Positions 8,672-16,230 of a stretch of DNA of 64,000 nt are shown piece after piece (the first letter of the stretch is position 1; each line of letters opens with the position of its first letter). This stretch comes from Pseudomonadota bacterium (GTDB lineage Bacteria; Pseudomonadota; Alphaproteobacteria; Rhizobiales; Hyphomicrobiaceae): contig JAEZRM010000137.1 in NCBI GenBank assembly GCA_023412805.1, forward strand, positions 62,001 to 126,000. Direction: 5' to 3'. Made by a program: the position numbers and the translations under genes. The notes under the pieces are model-generated. The model saw nothing but the letters and a program-made list of their open reading frames with translations, ran no database searches and was not told where the DNA came from.

Positions 8672-9042
8672 GCATCCACATCACCCCAACACATCGCACC
8701 CAGCGCGGACAGCTCTATCGGGTTCGCCTCGGAACATCATATGGTCCCGTCATCGTTGAGCGGTCCCTCGATCCCGAGCACGCTGCTTGTTGCTATCTGG
8801 TGGAGCAAGGTCTCAAGGGACGCCTTGAGGTTTGGTCAGCAGGGAGGACGACACCGAGGATGATCATTCGGTGTATCGAGACGGCAGCCGGACGAGCAGC
8901 ACGTGATGACAACCGCGATGGCCCCGTTCTGGGCAAGTACAGACCGATGGACATGCAGACGATCGCCGATGCTGTCCCACTGGAAGCACCGATCGATAAT
9001 CCAGACAACGACAACGACACAGATGAGGCTGACGTAGCCTGA
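8665..9042 (+). CDS. Hypothetical protein with acidic C-terminus
   Basis: A 125-residue unknown. A strong AGAAGGAG lies 7 nt before the ATG, and the 7-nt overlap with the upstream gene indicates an operon. Residues 15-70 (GQLYRVRLGTSYGPVIVERS and on) resemble a small beta-barrel or modifier protein. The C-terminus is very acidic (DNPDNDNDTDEADVA), as in some phage proteins that mimic DNA or bind basic surfaces. Function not assignable. Confidence 0.55.
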   Translation: MLSIHITPTHRTQRGQLYRVRLGTSYGPVIVERSLDPEHAACCYLVEQGLKGRLEVWSAGRTTPRMIIRCIETAAGRAARDDNRDGPVLGKYRPMDMQTIADAVPLEAPIDNPDNDNDTDEADVA

Positions 9043-9205
9043 TAACATCGCGTTGCTCTACGGAGGTGGTGCCCTTTTTTCCTCGCGGTGCATCACTTGG
9101 CTACCTACCTACCTGAGAACACGAACGGCCGCTGGTGGAAGAATGCCCGCCCTGGCTGTGACAGTGGCATCAAGCCCTCGTGGGGGCAACGAACGGTGAC
9201 CGTCG

Positions 9206-9463
9206 ATGGTGCAATTCACGCGAGAGTACAGAGAGCAGCGGCGATGGATCAGATGCGTGCAATCCGATGAGGACGGCCGATGGTCGCTCTACGAACGCAA
9301 CGGCCCTGAAGGAGCTGCTCCCTTACTGACTGGCACAGCGGAACTGGGAGCGACACTGCTAGGCGGAGAGGGCTGGGACCGGCCGAGCATGTCCGACTAT
9401 CGAGAGGCCTTGAGGGTACTTGATGAGAGGAGACGCGGATCGAGAGGGGACCAAAGGGAGTGA
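9206..9463 (+). CDS. Hypothetical protein, weak support
   Basis: An 85-residue frame that ends the run of short plus-strand genes. Its content (RRWIRCVQSDEDGRWSLYER, then LRVLDERRRGSRGDQRE) is amphipathic and plausible for a real small protein, but no family or clear ribosome binding site is seen. A competing 60-codon frame at 9088-9270 is less convincing. The region 9043-9205 has no supported gene. Confidence 0.3.
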   Translation: MVQFTREYREQRRWIRCVQSDEDGRWSLYERNGPEGAAPLLTGTAELGATLLGGEGWDRPSMSDYREALRVLDERRRGSRGDQRE

Positions 9464-10147
9464 AGGGGAAGAGGGGTCTCCTGCGGAGGGCTAAGGACAC
9501 ACAGGAGAGGATTGGGGAGACGACCAGGGGACGCCTCAGGTCACACCCTCAGGGCCATACCATTGGGGCGGAGGTTGTAGGGCGGGGCGAGGGGGGGTAA
9601 GGACATGAGGGGACACCCTGAGGCGAGGGGAGATGCCTTAGGAGGGACTGGGGGGTTTAGGTGCCATTATAGGAGAGGCCCCTACCATTGGGTGTCTCCC
9701 TAGGGACGACCCTATAGGTGTCCGGAGTGACCAAGCTGAGGTCTCCTAAGGACAACCCTGGCGTGTCCATGGTCGGGCGTGTCCTGGCCGTCTCCCATCC
9801 TCTTCTCTTGCCCCGCAGGGCCCCACTTCACTTCCCTTCACACTGCCCAAGGATCTGCGTGTCGCCGCCTGCAATCGATGTGACCAACCAAAGGCACATT
9901 CGAGAGGCACCACCCAAAGGCATGCACCAAACGCATAACACCGAGGGCGCTCAAATTTAGGTCGTCCTTGCGAAACCCCGACTAGGCACGAGCCGAGGCG
10001 CTGTACCCCCCGTACCCCTTCCTCAGGCCACTACCCCTGGCATTAGCCCTGGGCGCCACGATGCGCACGCAGCACCCACTGGGCACTGCCCTCGCTGTCT
10101 CACTGGGCACTGGCCCGCTGGGGCGTGTTCATGAGGGGACACACTCA
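9464..10147. other. G-rich non-coding tract with short repeated motifs
   Basis: About 680 bp without a supported gene. The plus strand of 9464-9720 is strikingly G-rich and C-poor. Short motifs recur: TAAGGACA at 9492, 9598 and 9747; TACCATTGGG at 9558 and 9683; AGGGGACAC-like strings at 9608 and 10133. Two spots look like the 3' half of T7-class promoters: CATTATAGGAGAG near 9665 and ACGACCCTATAGG near 9706. Possible roles are phage polymerase promoters, a replication origin or an untranslated RNA. None is proven. Confidence 0.4.
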
Positions 10148-10414
10148 CTAGCCCTCGGCAAGGCCCCGCTCATTGAGCACCTGACGCAGCTTCGCTTTCG
10201 CTTGGCCATCAGCGTTAGCGTCCGCCAGAAACTCCGCGACGGAAACCTGCGACGATCCTGAGTCACTGCCTCGGCCTTTGTAGGCATCGGTATGCGACCA
10301 CTCGTGCTCAACTGCCAGCTCGCCACCCTCGCTGATGATCAGACGCCACCAATCTTCGTTCTCGCCCAACGATCCTTTCCTGCGGCTGTGATATTCCACG
10401 GTCTCTCTGGGCAT
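10148..10414 (-). CDS. Small hypothetical island protein
   Basis: An 88-residue unknown on the minus strand. The ATG at 10414 has GGAGGAAG 8 nt upstream, a much better start than the ATG at 10471. The sequence VEYHSRRKGSLGENEDWWRL (residues about 5-25), then GGELAVEHEWSHTDAYKGRG, is well structured and rich in Trp and Glu. A Lys/Ala helix follows. It runs opposite to the phage early genes and ends in the G-rich tract. No function can be given. Confidence 0.5.
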   Translation of the reverse strand: MPRETVEYHSRRKGSLGENEDWWRLIISEGGELAVEHEWSHTDAYKGRGSDSGSSQVSVAEFLADANADGQAKAKLRQVLNERGLAEG

Positions 10415-10634
10415 TGTGCGCGCTTCCTCCAGTTGGGTTCCGGCCAGAGTACCGGCCTCAGGGCTAGCCACAAGGGCCTGTCTCCTAGGGTATACCCGAG
10501 CGAGTCTTCACCATGAGACACGAAAGGCGTCTCAAGAGGGTTGCATTCGGGATTCTGAGACATCATCCTCTGTGGGTCTAGACATCCGAGACACTTTCCG
10601 GGTGGACCTATTGCACAGAGGAAGACATCGCCAC

Positions 10635-11177
10635 ATGACAGTCATAGGGTACGCACGAGTAAGCACCGAAGGCCAATCGCTCGAAGTCCAAGAGGCCGCC
10701 CTTAAGGCAGCCGGGTGCACAACCATCCGCGCCGAGAAACGATCCGGGACCACCACAGAGGGCCGCACAGAACTTGCCACCGTGCTGGACTTCCTGAGGT
10801 CAGGCGACACGCTGATGGTCACGAGGATAGACCGCTTGGCGAGATCCATTGGGGACCTCCAAACGATCGTCCGCGCCGTGCAGGCCAAAGGTGCTCACCT
10901 AAGGGCCACCGAGCAGCCAATCGACACGGGCACAGCAGCCGGTAAGTGCTTCCTCGATATGCTGGGCGTCTTCGCTGAGTTCGAGACGAACCTCCGCAGG
11001 GAACGCCAGATGGAAGGCATCGCGAAGGCCAAGGCCGCTGGTGTCTATAAGGGCCGTCCTAAGTCCATCGAGACGGAAGAGGTTCGCAAGCTGAAAGCCA
11101 AGGGACTAGGCGCCACTGAGATCGCCAAGCAATTGGGCATCGGTAGGGCGTCCGTCTATCGGGCACTCACCGAGTAG
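10635..11177 (+). CDS. Serine recombinase of the resolvase/invertase family
   Basis: A 180-residue small serine recombinase. The catalytic Ser is S10 in YARVSTEGQS. The resolvase domain (residues 1-135) contains the RIDRLARS motif and the FAEFETNLRRERQMEGI dimer helix. The C-terminus carries a resolvase-type helix-turn-helix (GLGATEIAKQLGIGRASVYRAL). The ATG at 10635 with GAGGAAG upstream gives the canonical family length, in contrast to the longer open frame from 10416. It may resolve multimers or invert a segment. Upstream, 10550-10634 contains short GAGACA/TAGACA-type repeats that could be its sites. Confidence 0.85.
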   Translation: MTVIGYARVSTEGQSLEVQEAALKAAGCTTIRAEKRSGTTTEGRTELATVLDFLRSGDTLMVTRIDRLARSIGDLQTIVRAVQAKGAHLRATEQPIDTGTAAGKCFLDMLGVFAEFETNLRRERQMEGIAKAKAAGVYKGRPKSIETEEVRKLKAKGLGATEIAKQLGIGRASVYRALTE

Positions 11178-11359
11178 CCACCCCAGCGCATCACATCGAT
11201 CGCAGGAAGGCCCGCGCTATCGAATGCAAAGAGCCACTCCCTCGCTACCATCAGTCTTTTTCATCCCGGTCACATCGCCCACAGCCACATTCTCACGCGG
11301 GTCCGACAGTCGCGATTTCAATCACAAATGGTCACTCGCCTGTTGTCACAGTAGCGATC

Positions 11360-11671
11360 TTGCTTGGCCTTGCATTCCGCCCAAGTCTGCTGCGCTGGCA
11401 GCAGGAAGCGGGCATCGCCTGGCACTACATTGCACCGGGCAAACCGATGCAGAGCGGCTTCGTCGAAAGCTTCAACGGTCGCCTGCGCGACGATCTGCTG
11501 AACGAGACGATGTTCCGGAGCTTGGCGCACGCCCGCGAGGTGCTGTCGGATTGGCGGAACGACTCTAACGGATAACCACCGCACACGAGCCTCAACGGGC
11601 TCACGCCAAACGAGTTTGCAAAGAGGTCCGCGACGGACCATAATCAGAACGGACTCCGGTTAGGAGCGAGT
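11360..11671 (+). pseudogene. IS3-family transposase OrfB, C-terminal fragment
   Basis: Only the 3' end of an IS3 OrfB remains: LLRWQQEAGIAWHYIAPGKP, then FVESFNGRLRDDLLNET, which contains the catalytic Glu. A stop at 11573-11575 interrupts the frame, and after it the same frame continues as PPHTSLNGLTPNEFAKRS. The upstream part, including both catalytic Asp residues, is missing. It resembles the intact OrfB at 12809-13687 but is a separate, decayed copy. Sequence from 11178 to 11359 shows nothing else recognisable. Confidence 0.75.
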
Positions 11672-11866
11672 ACATTCAGCGGGCAAGGTCACCACCCCTC
11701 CATCTGACAGGCAACGAAAATTCTAGTGTGGCATGATGCTGGCGATAGCGGCGGCCTGAACCGCCCCGGGTTTGCCGGAGGCTGTTTTGGTCTGCTCCCC
11801 TGAAGTGGCTCCAGTCTGAGTGGTCGAATCCGGCTATTTCCAACCTCGATTCGAGGAGAAGAGGGA

Positions 11867-12145
11867 ATGGCACGGAAGCGATACACGACGGAACAGATCA
11901 TCGGCCACCTTCGCGAGGCTGAGGTGCGTCTCGGGCAAGGGCAGACGGTGGGCACGATCTGCCGAGGTTTCGGCATCACGGAGCAGACGTACTATCGCTG
12001 GCGGCGGGAGTACGGCGGCCTGAAGCTCGACCAGGCGAAGCGGCTGAAGGATCTGGAGCGCGAGAACGAGCGGCTGAAGAAGGCCGTCTCCGAGCTGACG
12101 CTCGACAAGCTGATTCTGAAGGAAGCCATCGAGGGAAAATACTAA
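11867..12145 (+). CDS. IS3-family transposase OrfA
   Basis: A 92-residue OrfA that is intact. It has the helix-turn-helix RYTTEQIIGHLREAEVRLGQ (then TVGTICRGFGITEQTYYRWR) and a leucine-zipper-like coiled coil (LKDLERENERLKKAVSELTL). It starts at ATG 11867 after GAGAAGAGGGA. The partner OrfB is defective, so this element could not move on its own. Confidence 0.85.
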   Translation: MARKRYTTEQIIGHLREAEVRLGQGQTVGTICRGFGITEQTYYRWRREYGGLKLDQAKRLKDLERENERLKKAVSELTLDKLILKEAIEGKY

Positions 12146-12548
12146 GCCCTTCCCGGAAGCGGGCGTGCGTCGAGCACGTCCGCTCTCGCCTTCCCATCTC
12201 AGAGCGCCGAGCCTGTGCTGTCATTGGTCAGGCGCGGTCGACGCAGAGGCGGCGGCAGAAGACAGCCGACGACGAGGCGGCGCTGACGGACGCGATCGTG
12301 CGGCTGGCGACGCGCTATGGTCGCTACGGTTACCGCCGCATCCGCGAGATGCTCGTTACTGAAGGTTGGCGGGTGAACGTCAAGCGGGTCTACCGCATCT
12401 GGCGGTGCTCGACGAGTTCACGCGCCGCTGTCTGGCCATCGTCGTTGCGCCGAGGCTCAGAGCCGACGACGTGCTGCAGTTGACCTGAGACCCGCGTTTT
12501 CTTCCAGATTTGGGTAGAGTCCGTGAACCTCCAGCGAGGAGACGGACG

Positions 12549-12815
12549 ATGCGTAAGAGTAGGTTTACGGAAGAGCAGATCATCGGCATCCTGCGGGAGC
12601 AGGAAGCCGGGCGTTCGACAGCGGACGTCTGCCGCAAGCACGGTATCAGCGGGGCCACCTTCTACAAGTGGAAGTCGAAGTTCGGCGGCATGGACGTCTC
12701 GGACGCCAAGCGGCTGCGCTCGCTTGAGGATGAGAACGCGAAGCTGAAGAAGCTGCTCGCCGAGACGATGCTCGACAACGCGATCCTGAAGGACGTGAAC
12801 TCGCGAAAGTGGTGA
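12549..12815 (+). CDS. IS3-family transposase OrfA (innermost IS)
   Basis: An 88-residue OrfA with helix-turn-helix (FTEEQIIGILREQEAGRSTA, then DVCRKHGISGATFYKWKSKF) and a coiled coil (LRSLEDENAKLKKLLAETML). The ATG at 12549 follows GAGGAG. It overlaps orfB, which lies in the -1 frame. The GAAAG run near 12805 is a possible slippage site for making the OrfAB fusion transposase. Confidence 0.9.
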   Translation: MRKSRFTEEQIIGILREQEAGRSTADVCRKHGISGATFYKWKSKFGGMDVSDAKRLRSLEDENAKLKKLLAETMLDNAILKDVNSRKW

Positions 12816-13687
12816 CGCCCGCCGCTCGACGACAGGCTGTCACTCACGTGTGCGACGCGCATGATGTGAGCGAGCGGCGGGCCTGCACCGCACTTGGTCT
12901 GGATCGCTCGACGATCCGCTACCGAAGCCGTCGCCCCGACGATGCCGGGCTCCGCCAGCGCATCCGGGAACTGGCCGCCGTCCGTCGTCGGTTCGGCTAC
13001 CGGCGGCTGCATTTCCTGCTCTGCAAGGAAGGACTGCACATGAACCAGAAGCGGTTCCGGCGGCTCTACCGCGAAGAAGGCTTGGCGGTGCGCAAGCGCG
13101 GCGGGCGCAAACGGGCCTTAGGCGTAAGGGCGCCACTCGGGCTTCCCTCGCGTCCCAACGAGCGCTGGAGCCTGGACTTCGTCTCCGACTGTCTCACGGG
13201 CGGACGTCGCTTTCGCATTCTGGCGATCGTCGACGACTGCACGCGGGAATGCCTGGCGCTCATCGCTGACACTTCGCTATCGGGTCACCGCGTTGGCCGC
13301 GAGCTGGACGCCGTGATTGCGCGGCGGAGAGCCAAGCCGAGAACATGCGTCTCCGACAACGGCACCGAACTCACCAGCATGGCGATCCTCAAATGGAGCA
13401 AGGTCAGCGGCGTCGACTGGCACTATATCCAGCCCGGCAAGCCGCAGCAGAATGCCTTCGTCGAGAGTTTCAACGGGCGGCTGCGCGACGAACTCTTGAA
13501 CGAGACGCTGTTTTCGACGCTCGACGAAGCGAGGGAGCTGCTGGCCGCGTGGCGCGACGATTACAATCGGATTCGGCCCCACTCCGCTCTCGCCAACCGG
13601 ACACCAGAGGAGTTCAGCAACCATCACCTGGCCCTTGCCGTGACGAACGATCAGGTCCAGAAATTTAGCCCAGGACTCACCCTCTGA
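12809..13687 (+). CDS. IS3-family transposase OrfB (innermost IS)
   Basis: A 292-residue integrase-core protein. An N-terminal HTH_21-type region (RRACTALGLDRSTIRYRSRR, then GYRRLHFLL) precedes the DDE domain: D in WSLDFVSD, D in CVSDNGTEL and E in FVESFNGRLRDE. Length and motifs are complete. It is probably expressed mainly as an OrfAB fusion by -1 frameshifting, because the apparent own start (GTG 12809) lies inside orfA. Confidence 0.9.
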   Translation: MVTPAARRQAVTHVCDAHDVSERRACTALGLDRSTIRYRSRRPDDAGLRQRIRELAAVRRRFGYRRLHFLLCKEGLHMNQKRFRRLYREEGLAVRKRGGRKRALGVRAPLGLPSRPNERWSLDFVSDCLTGGRRFRILAIVDDCTRECLALIADTSLSGHRVGRELDAVIARRRAKPRTCVSDNGTELTSMAILKWSKVSGVDWHYIQPGKPQQNAFVESFNGRLRDELLNETLFSTLDEARELLAAWRDDYNRIRPHSALANRTPEEFSNHHLALAVTNDQVQKFSPGLTL

Positions 13688-14144
13688 CTGGATGAGAGAA
13701 GGGTCTCAGGTCACAGTGTCTCGCGGATATCTTCGTCGCTCACGGCCCTCCGGAGCATGTTCGCTCCGACAATGGCCCGGAGTTCGCCGCCATAGCGGTG
13801 CGCGAATGGCTCGGCCGCATCGGCGTGAAGACGCTCTACATCGAGCCGGGCAGCCCATGGGAAAACGGCTACTGCGAGAGCCTGAATTCGAAGCTCAGGG
13901 ACGAGTGGCTCAACGGCGAAATCTTCACGACGCTCCGCGAGGCGCAGGTGCTCATCGAAGCTTGGCGACGCCACTACAAAGCTGTCAGGCCGCACTCATC
14001 GCTCGGCTATCGACCGCCGGCGCCTGAAACGATCTTGCCGCCAGCATCTGCTCTGCCCTACGCTCCGCTTCGGCCAGAGCAGACCCTGGCCAATCGAGGC
14101 CGGATTCTAACTTAGAACATGGCACCGCTTCGAGGGGCAGGCCA

Positions 14145-14306
14145 CACCCAGGTCGAGAGTGTCTGCGCCGTACATCCGATCTTCGTCGCTATCGAAACAA
14201 TCGCCGCCCACTGAGAGGAATGCTCGGCGCGATGGTCCATCACCATCCGGACAGCGCGCTCACGCACCTCCGGCGAGAACTTCGGGAATTTCGATTGGCT
14301 CGTCAT
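14145..14306 (-). pseudogene. IS3 OrfA, 5' part, of the outermost element
   Basis: The N-terminal part of an IS3 OrfA: MTSQSKFPKFSPEVRERAVR, then HSSQWAAIVSIATKIGCTAQTL, a helix-turn-helix domain. The frame is cut after LSTWV, where the end of the inserted IS3 element begins (14144). Confidence 0.7.
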
Positions 14307-14394
14307 AGCTCCAGTCTCTCAAGAGTTGAAGCCTCCGGCAAACCCGGGGCGGTTCGGGCGTTGTGCGCCCCCCCGCCGTTGGAGGAAATGAAAG

Positions 14395-16227
14395 TCAACT
14401 CAATCCGATGAATCTAGCGGCGTTTTGGCAAATCGTTTGCCAAGTCCTTTCGTTGCGAACGAACTCCTGGCCGTTAGCCGCGAGGCGGGCACGGAGGTCG
14501 GAGTCGGAGAGTGTCAAGGCGAGCTTCTCTTCCAAGTCCGCAATGCTATCCTTCTTAAACTGTATTCCTGTACGCCCCTCTTGGGTGAAGTCCTTGAGCG
14601 CCTCGACGTCAGACACGATCAAGACCTTGCGCATGGCCAATGCTTCGATCGGCTTTATTGGCGAGACAAGCTCTGTCACCTCGAACGAGCGCCGTGGTAT
14701 TGGGGCAATGTCGATGAGCGAATAAAAAGAACTCACCTCCGAGTGCGGGACGCGGCCTGGCATGATAAGGCGGTCAGCGATGCCCGCATGATAAAAGATA
14801 TCGCGCATCTCATCGGAAATTGGCGTCGGAGCACCAGCATCTTTCCCCTCCTTACCAACAACAAGTAGTCGAAAATCGACGCCCAGCTTGGCCAAACCCG
14901 CGCAGGCCGACGCTAGGTCCGGCAGGCCCTCATAGGGCAATATGGATCCTATGTAACCAATGACCGGCGTCCCCCGCGGAATGCCCAGCTTGTCGGCGAG
15001 CCGATCATCTCGCTCAAGAGTGCGTACAGCGCTCGCAGTGATCCCGTTCGGCATCAGGGCGACCCTCTCTGGGTCGACTCCTCTGGAGGTGAGGTTCTGT
15101 CGCATGGGCTCGGTCAGCGTCAAAACATAGTCTGCCCTGCGCGCGACCTCTGCTTCGAGAAGAGCTGTCACCGCAAACTCAGGCGTATGCTCGAAACTCG
15201 ACTCGCGAGAAACGCGCGAAAGCTCCCACATTCCGCGAACCTCATACACGAACGGAAGGCCCAGGCTTCTGGCCGCGATCAGAGCCGGAAGGCTGTTCAT
15301 GTAGTTAGACGCAGCGATAACGACAGCCGGCTTAAGCTGCCGAAGCTTGGCTTCGATGGCCTCCGCAGCCTCCTTCACATACGTAACTTCGCGGCCCCTG
15401 TTACGTCTCGGCGCCAGAATTCTGTGATAGCTGACCCCATCGAACACTTCGAGCGCCGGAATCGAGCTCGGATCCAGGTCTTCTCGCACGCTCAGCGGAA
15501 AGTGGGGTTGGGTAATCACATCAATTTTGAATCCGGCCTCGGCGTAGCCTTGGGCAACGCCGTGGGTTCGGGTCGTGTAACCGACAATGCTGTAAGGCAG
15601 GCTCGATGCAGCAATATAAGCAATGTGTTTGCTGTTGCTCTTAATCTGAGGAGGCTTTCCTTCCTCAATGAGAGTGAGCGTTTCGATGAGCAAACTCGGC
15701 GCCGCCTCTATCTGCTTCCGTTGGGTGGGGCGCAAAGACTGACCCGCCAGCAAGCGGACACCCTGTGCAGATGCGTCCTGATATCGCCCCGCCGCCTGAA
15801 GTATGAAGAAAAAATCTGCCGGTCCGTCACCGATTGATAGTCGAGAGCGAAAATAGTCGAGAAACTCGTCGACAAACCCCTCCCCACGGGCGGCAGTAGC
15901 GTGCCTCAAGATCAACCCCACAACCCTCGTCTCGATTTTCCGCGGAAGTCTCGCCTGGGCCACTGCCTCAGCGACCGACTTCGCGCTGGCAGCGCTGTCA
16001 CTGTCGACGGACAGCAATTCGGCTATTCGATCGTCCAGTCGTCTAATTTTGTAGCTGCTCAACCAAGCGTACGGGTAAAGCAGCACCTTCACGCGATTCT
16101 TTCGGGCTCTGGTCTCGTGTTCCGCAAGCAGATCGGCCGCGAGTTCGCGCACGACACCAATTGGAACGAGGGAGGGAGCTGTGTCATCGAGACTTCTGTC
16201 ATTACGTTGAAAGGTTCTGGCCACCAC
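14395..16227 (-). CDS. GT4-type glycosyltransferase
   Basis: A 610-residue protein. Residues about 205-600 form a GT-B glycosyltransferase. The acceptor half contains YTTRTHGVAQGYAEAGFKID and PFVYEVRGMWE. The sugar-nucleotide half contains GTPVIGYIGSILPYEGLPDL, then VPHSEVSSFYSLIDIAPIPR and an E-x7-E-like FEVTELVSPIKPIEAL. The N-terminal 200 residues are an unrecognised helical region. It should add a sugar to a surface polysaccharide at the inner membrane. It lies 3 bp downstream of wecC in a minus-strand cluster with wecB, so the sugar may be derived from UDP-ManNAc or ManNAcA. The acceptor is unknown. Confidence 0.8.
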   Translation of the reverse strand: MVARTFQRNDRSLDDTAPSLVPIGVVRELAADLLAEHETRARKNRVKVLLYPYAWLSSYKIRRLDDRIAELLSVDSDSAASAKSVAEAVAQARLPRKIETRVVGLILRHATAARGEGFVDEFLDYFRSRLSIGDGPADFFFILQAAGRYQDASAQGVRLLAGQSLRPTQRKQIEAAPSLLIETLTLIEEGKPPQIKSNSKHIAYIAASSLPYSIVGYTTRTHGVAQGYAEAGFKIDVITQPHFPLSVREDLDPSSIPALEVFDGVSYHRILAPRRNRGREVTYVKEAAEAIEAKLRQLKPAVVIAASNYMNSLPALIAARSLGLPFVYEVRGMWELSRVSRESSFEHTPEFAVTALLEAEVARRADYVLTLTEPMRQNLTSRGVDPERVALMPNGITASAVRTLERDDRLADKLGIPRGTPVIGYIGSILPYEGLPDLASACAGLAKLGVDFRLLVVGKEGKDAGAPTPISDEMRDIFYHAGIADRLIMPGRVPHSEVSSFYSLIDIAPIPRRSFEVTELVSPIKPIEALAMRKVLIVSDVEALKDFTQEGRTGIQFKKDSIADLEEKLALTLSDSDLRARLAANGQEFVRNERTWQTICQNAARFIGLS

Positions 16228-16230
16228 GGG

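Larger units (their letters stand above)
12481..13713 (+). mobile_element. Innermost IS3-family element, 1233 bp, complete
   Basis: Terminal inverted repeats TGACCTGAGACCC at 12481 and at 13713 on the minus strand. A 4-bp target duplication CAGT lies at 12477-12480 and 13714-13717. It carries intact orfA and orfB in the usual -1 overlapping arrangement. The element looks recent and potentially active. Confidence 0.9.
12150..14115 (+). pseudogene. IS3-family transposase OrfB, deleted and interrupted
   Basis: The first part (12150-12480) encodes YGRYGYRRIREMLVTEGWRV, then a deletion fuses YRIWR out of frame to VLDEFTRRCLAIVVAPRLRA. The rest resumes at 13714 (FVAHGPPEHVRSDNGPEFAA through PHSSLGYRPPAPETILPP). 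Removing 12481-13713 plus one copy of the 4-bp repeat CAGT restores the frame across the insertion point exactly (DDVLQCLADIFVAHG). The domain around the first catalytic Asp is lost in the internal deletion. Confidence 0.85.
11788..14144 (+). mobile_element. Middle IS3-family element, disrupted
   Basis: Imperfect inverted ends starting TGGTCTGCTCCCC at 11788 and, on the minus strand, TGGCCTGCCCCTC at 14144. It contains orfA (11867-12145) and an orfB that carries an internal deletion and is split by the innermost element. It is inserted in the outer IS remnant. Confidence 0.7.
11757..14356 (-). mobile_element. Outermost IS3-family element (remnant), split by another IS
   Basis: Inverted ends at 11757-11782 and 14331-14356 match at 25 of 26 positions (core CCGCCCCGGGTTTGCCGGAG). 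Only about 31 bp remain at the left and about 210 bp at the right, including the start of orfA. The middle has been replaced by a second IS3 element at 11788-14144. No target duplication flanks the inner element, so an adjacent deletion probably followed insertion. Confidence 0.6.

Noticed and set aside
9718..9960. 80-codon frame in the G-rich tract
   Set aside because: No ribosome binding site, no protein-like pattern, and repeated DNA motifs run through it.
11224..11568. 114-codon frame across the IS fragment
   Set aside because: Wrong frame relative to the recognisable transposase sequence at 11360-11671.
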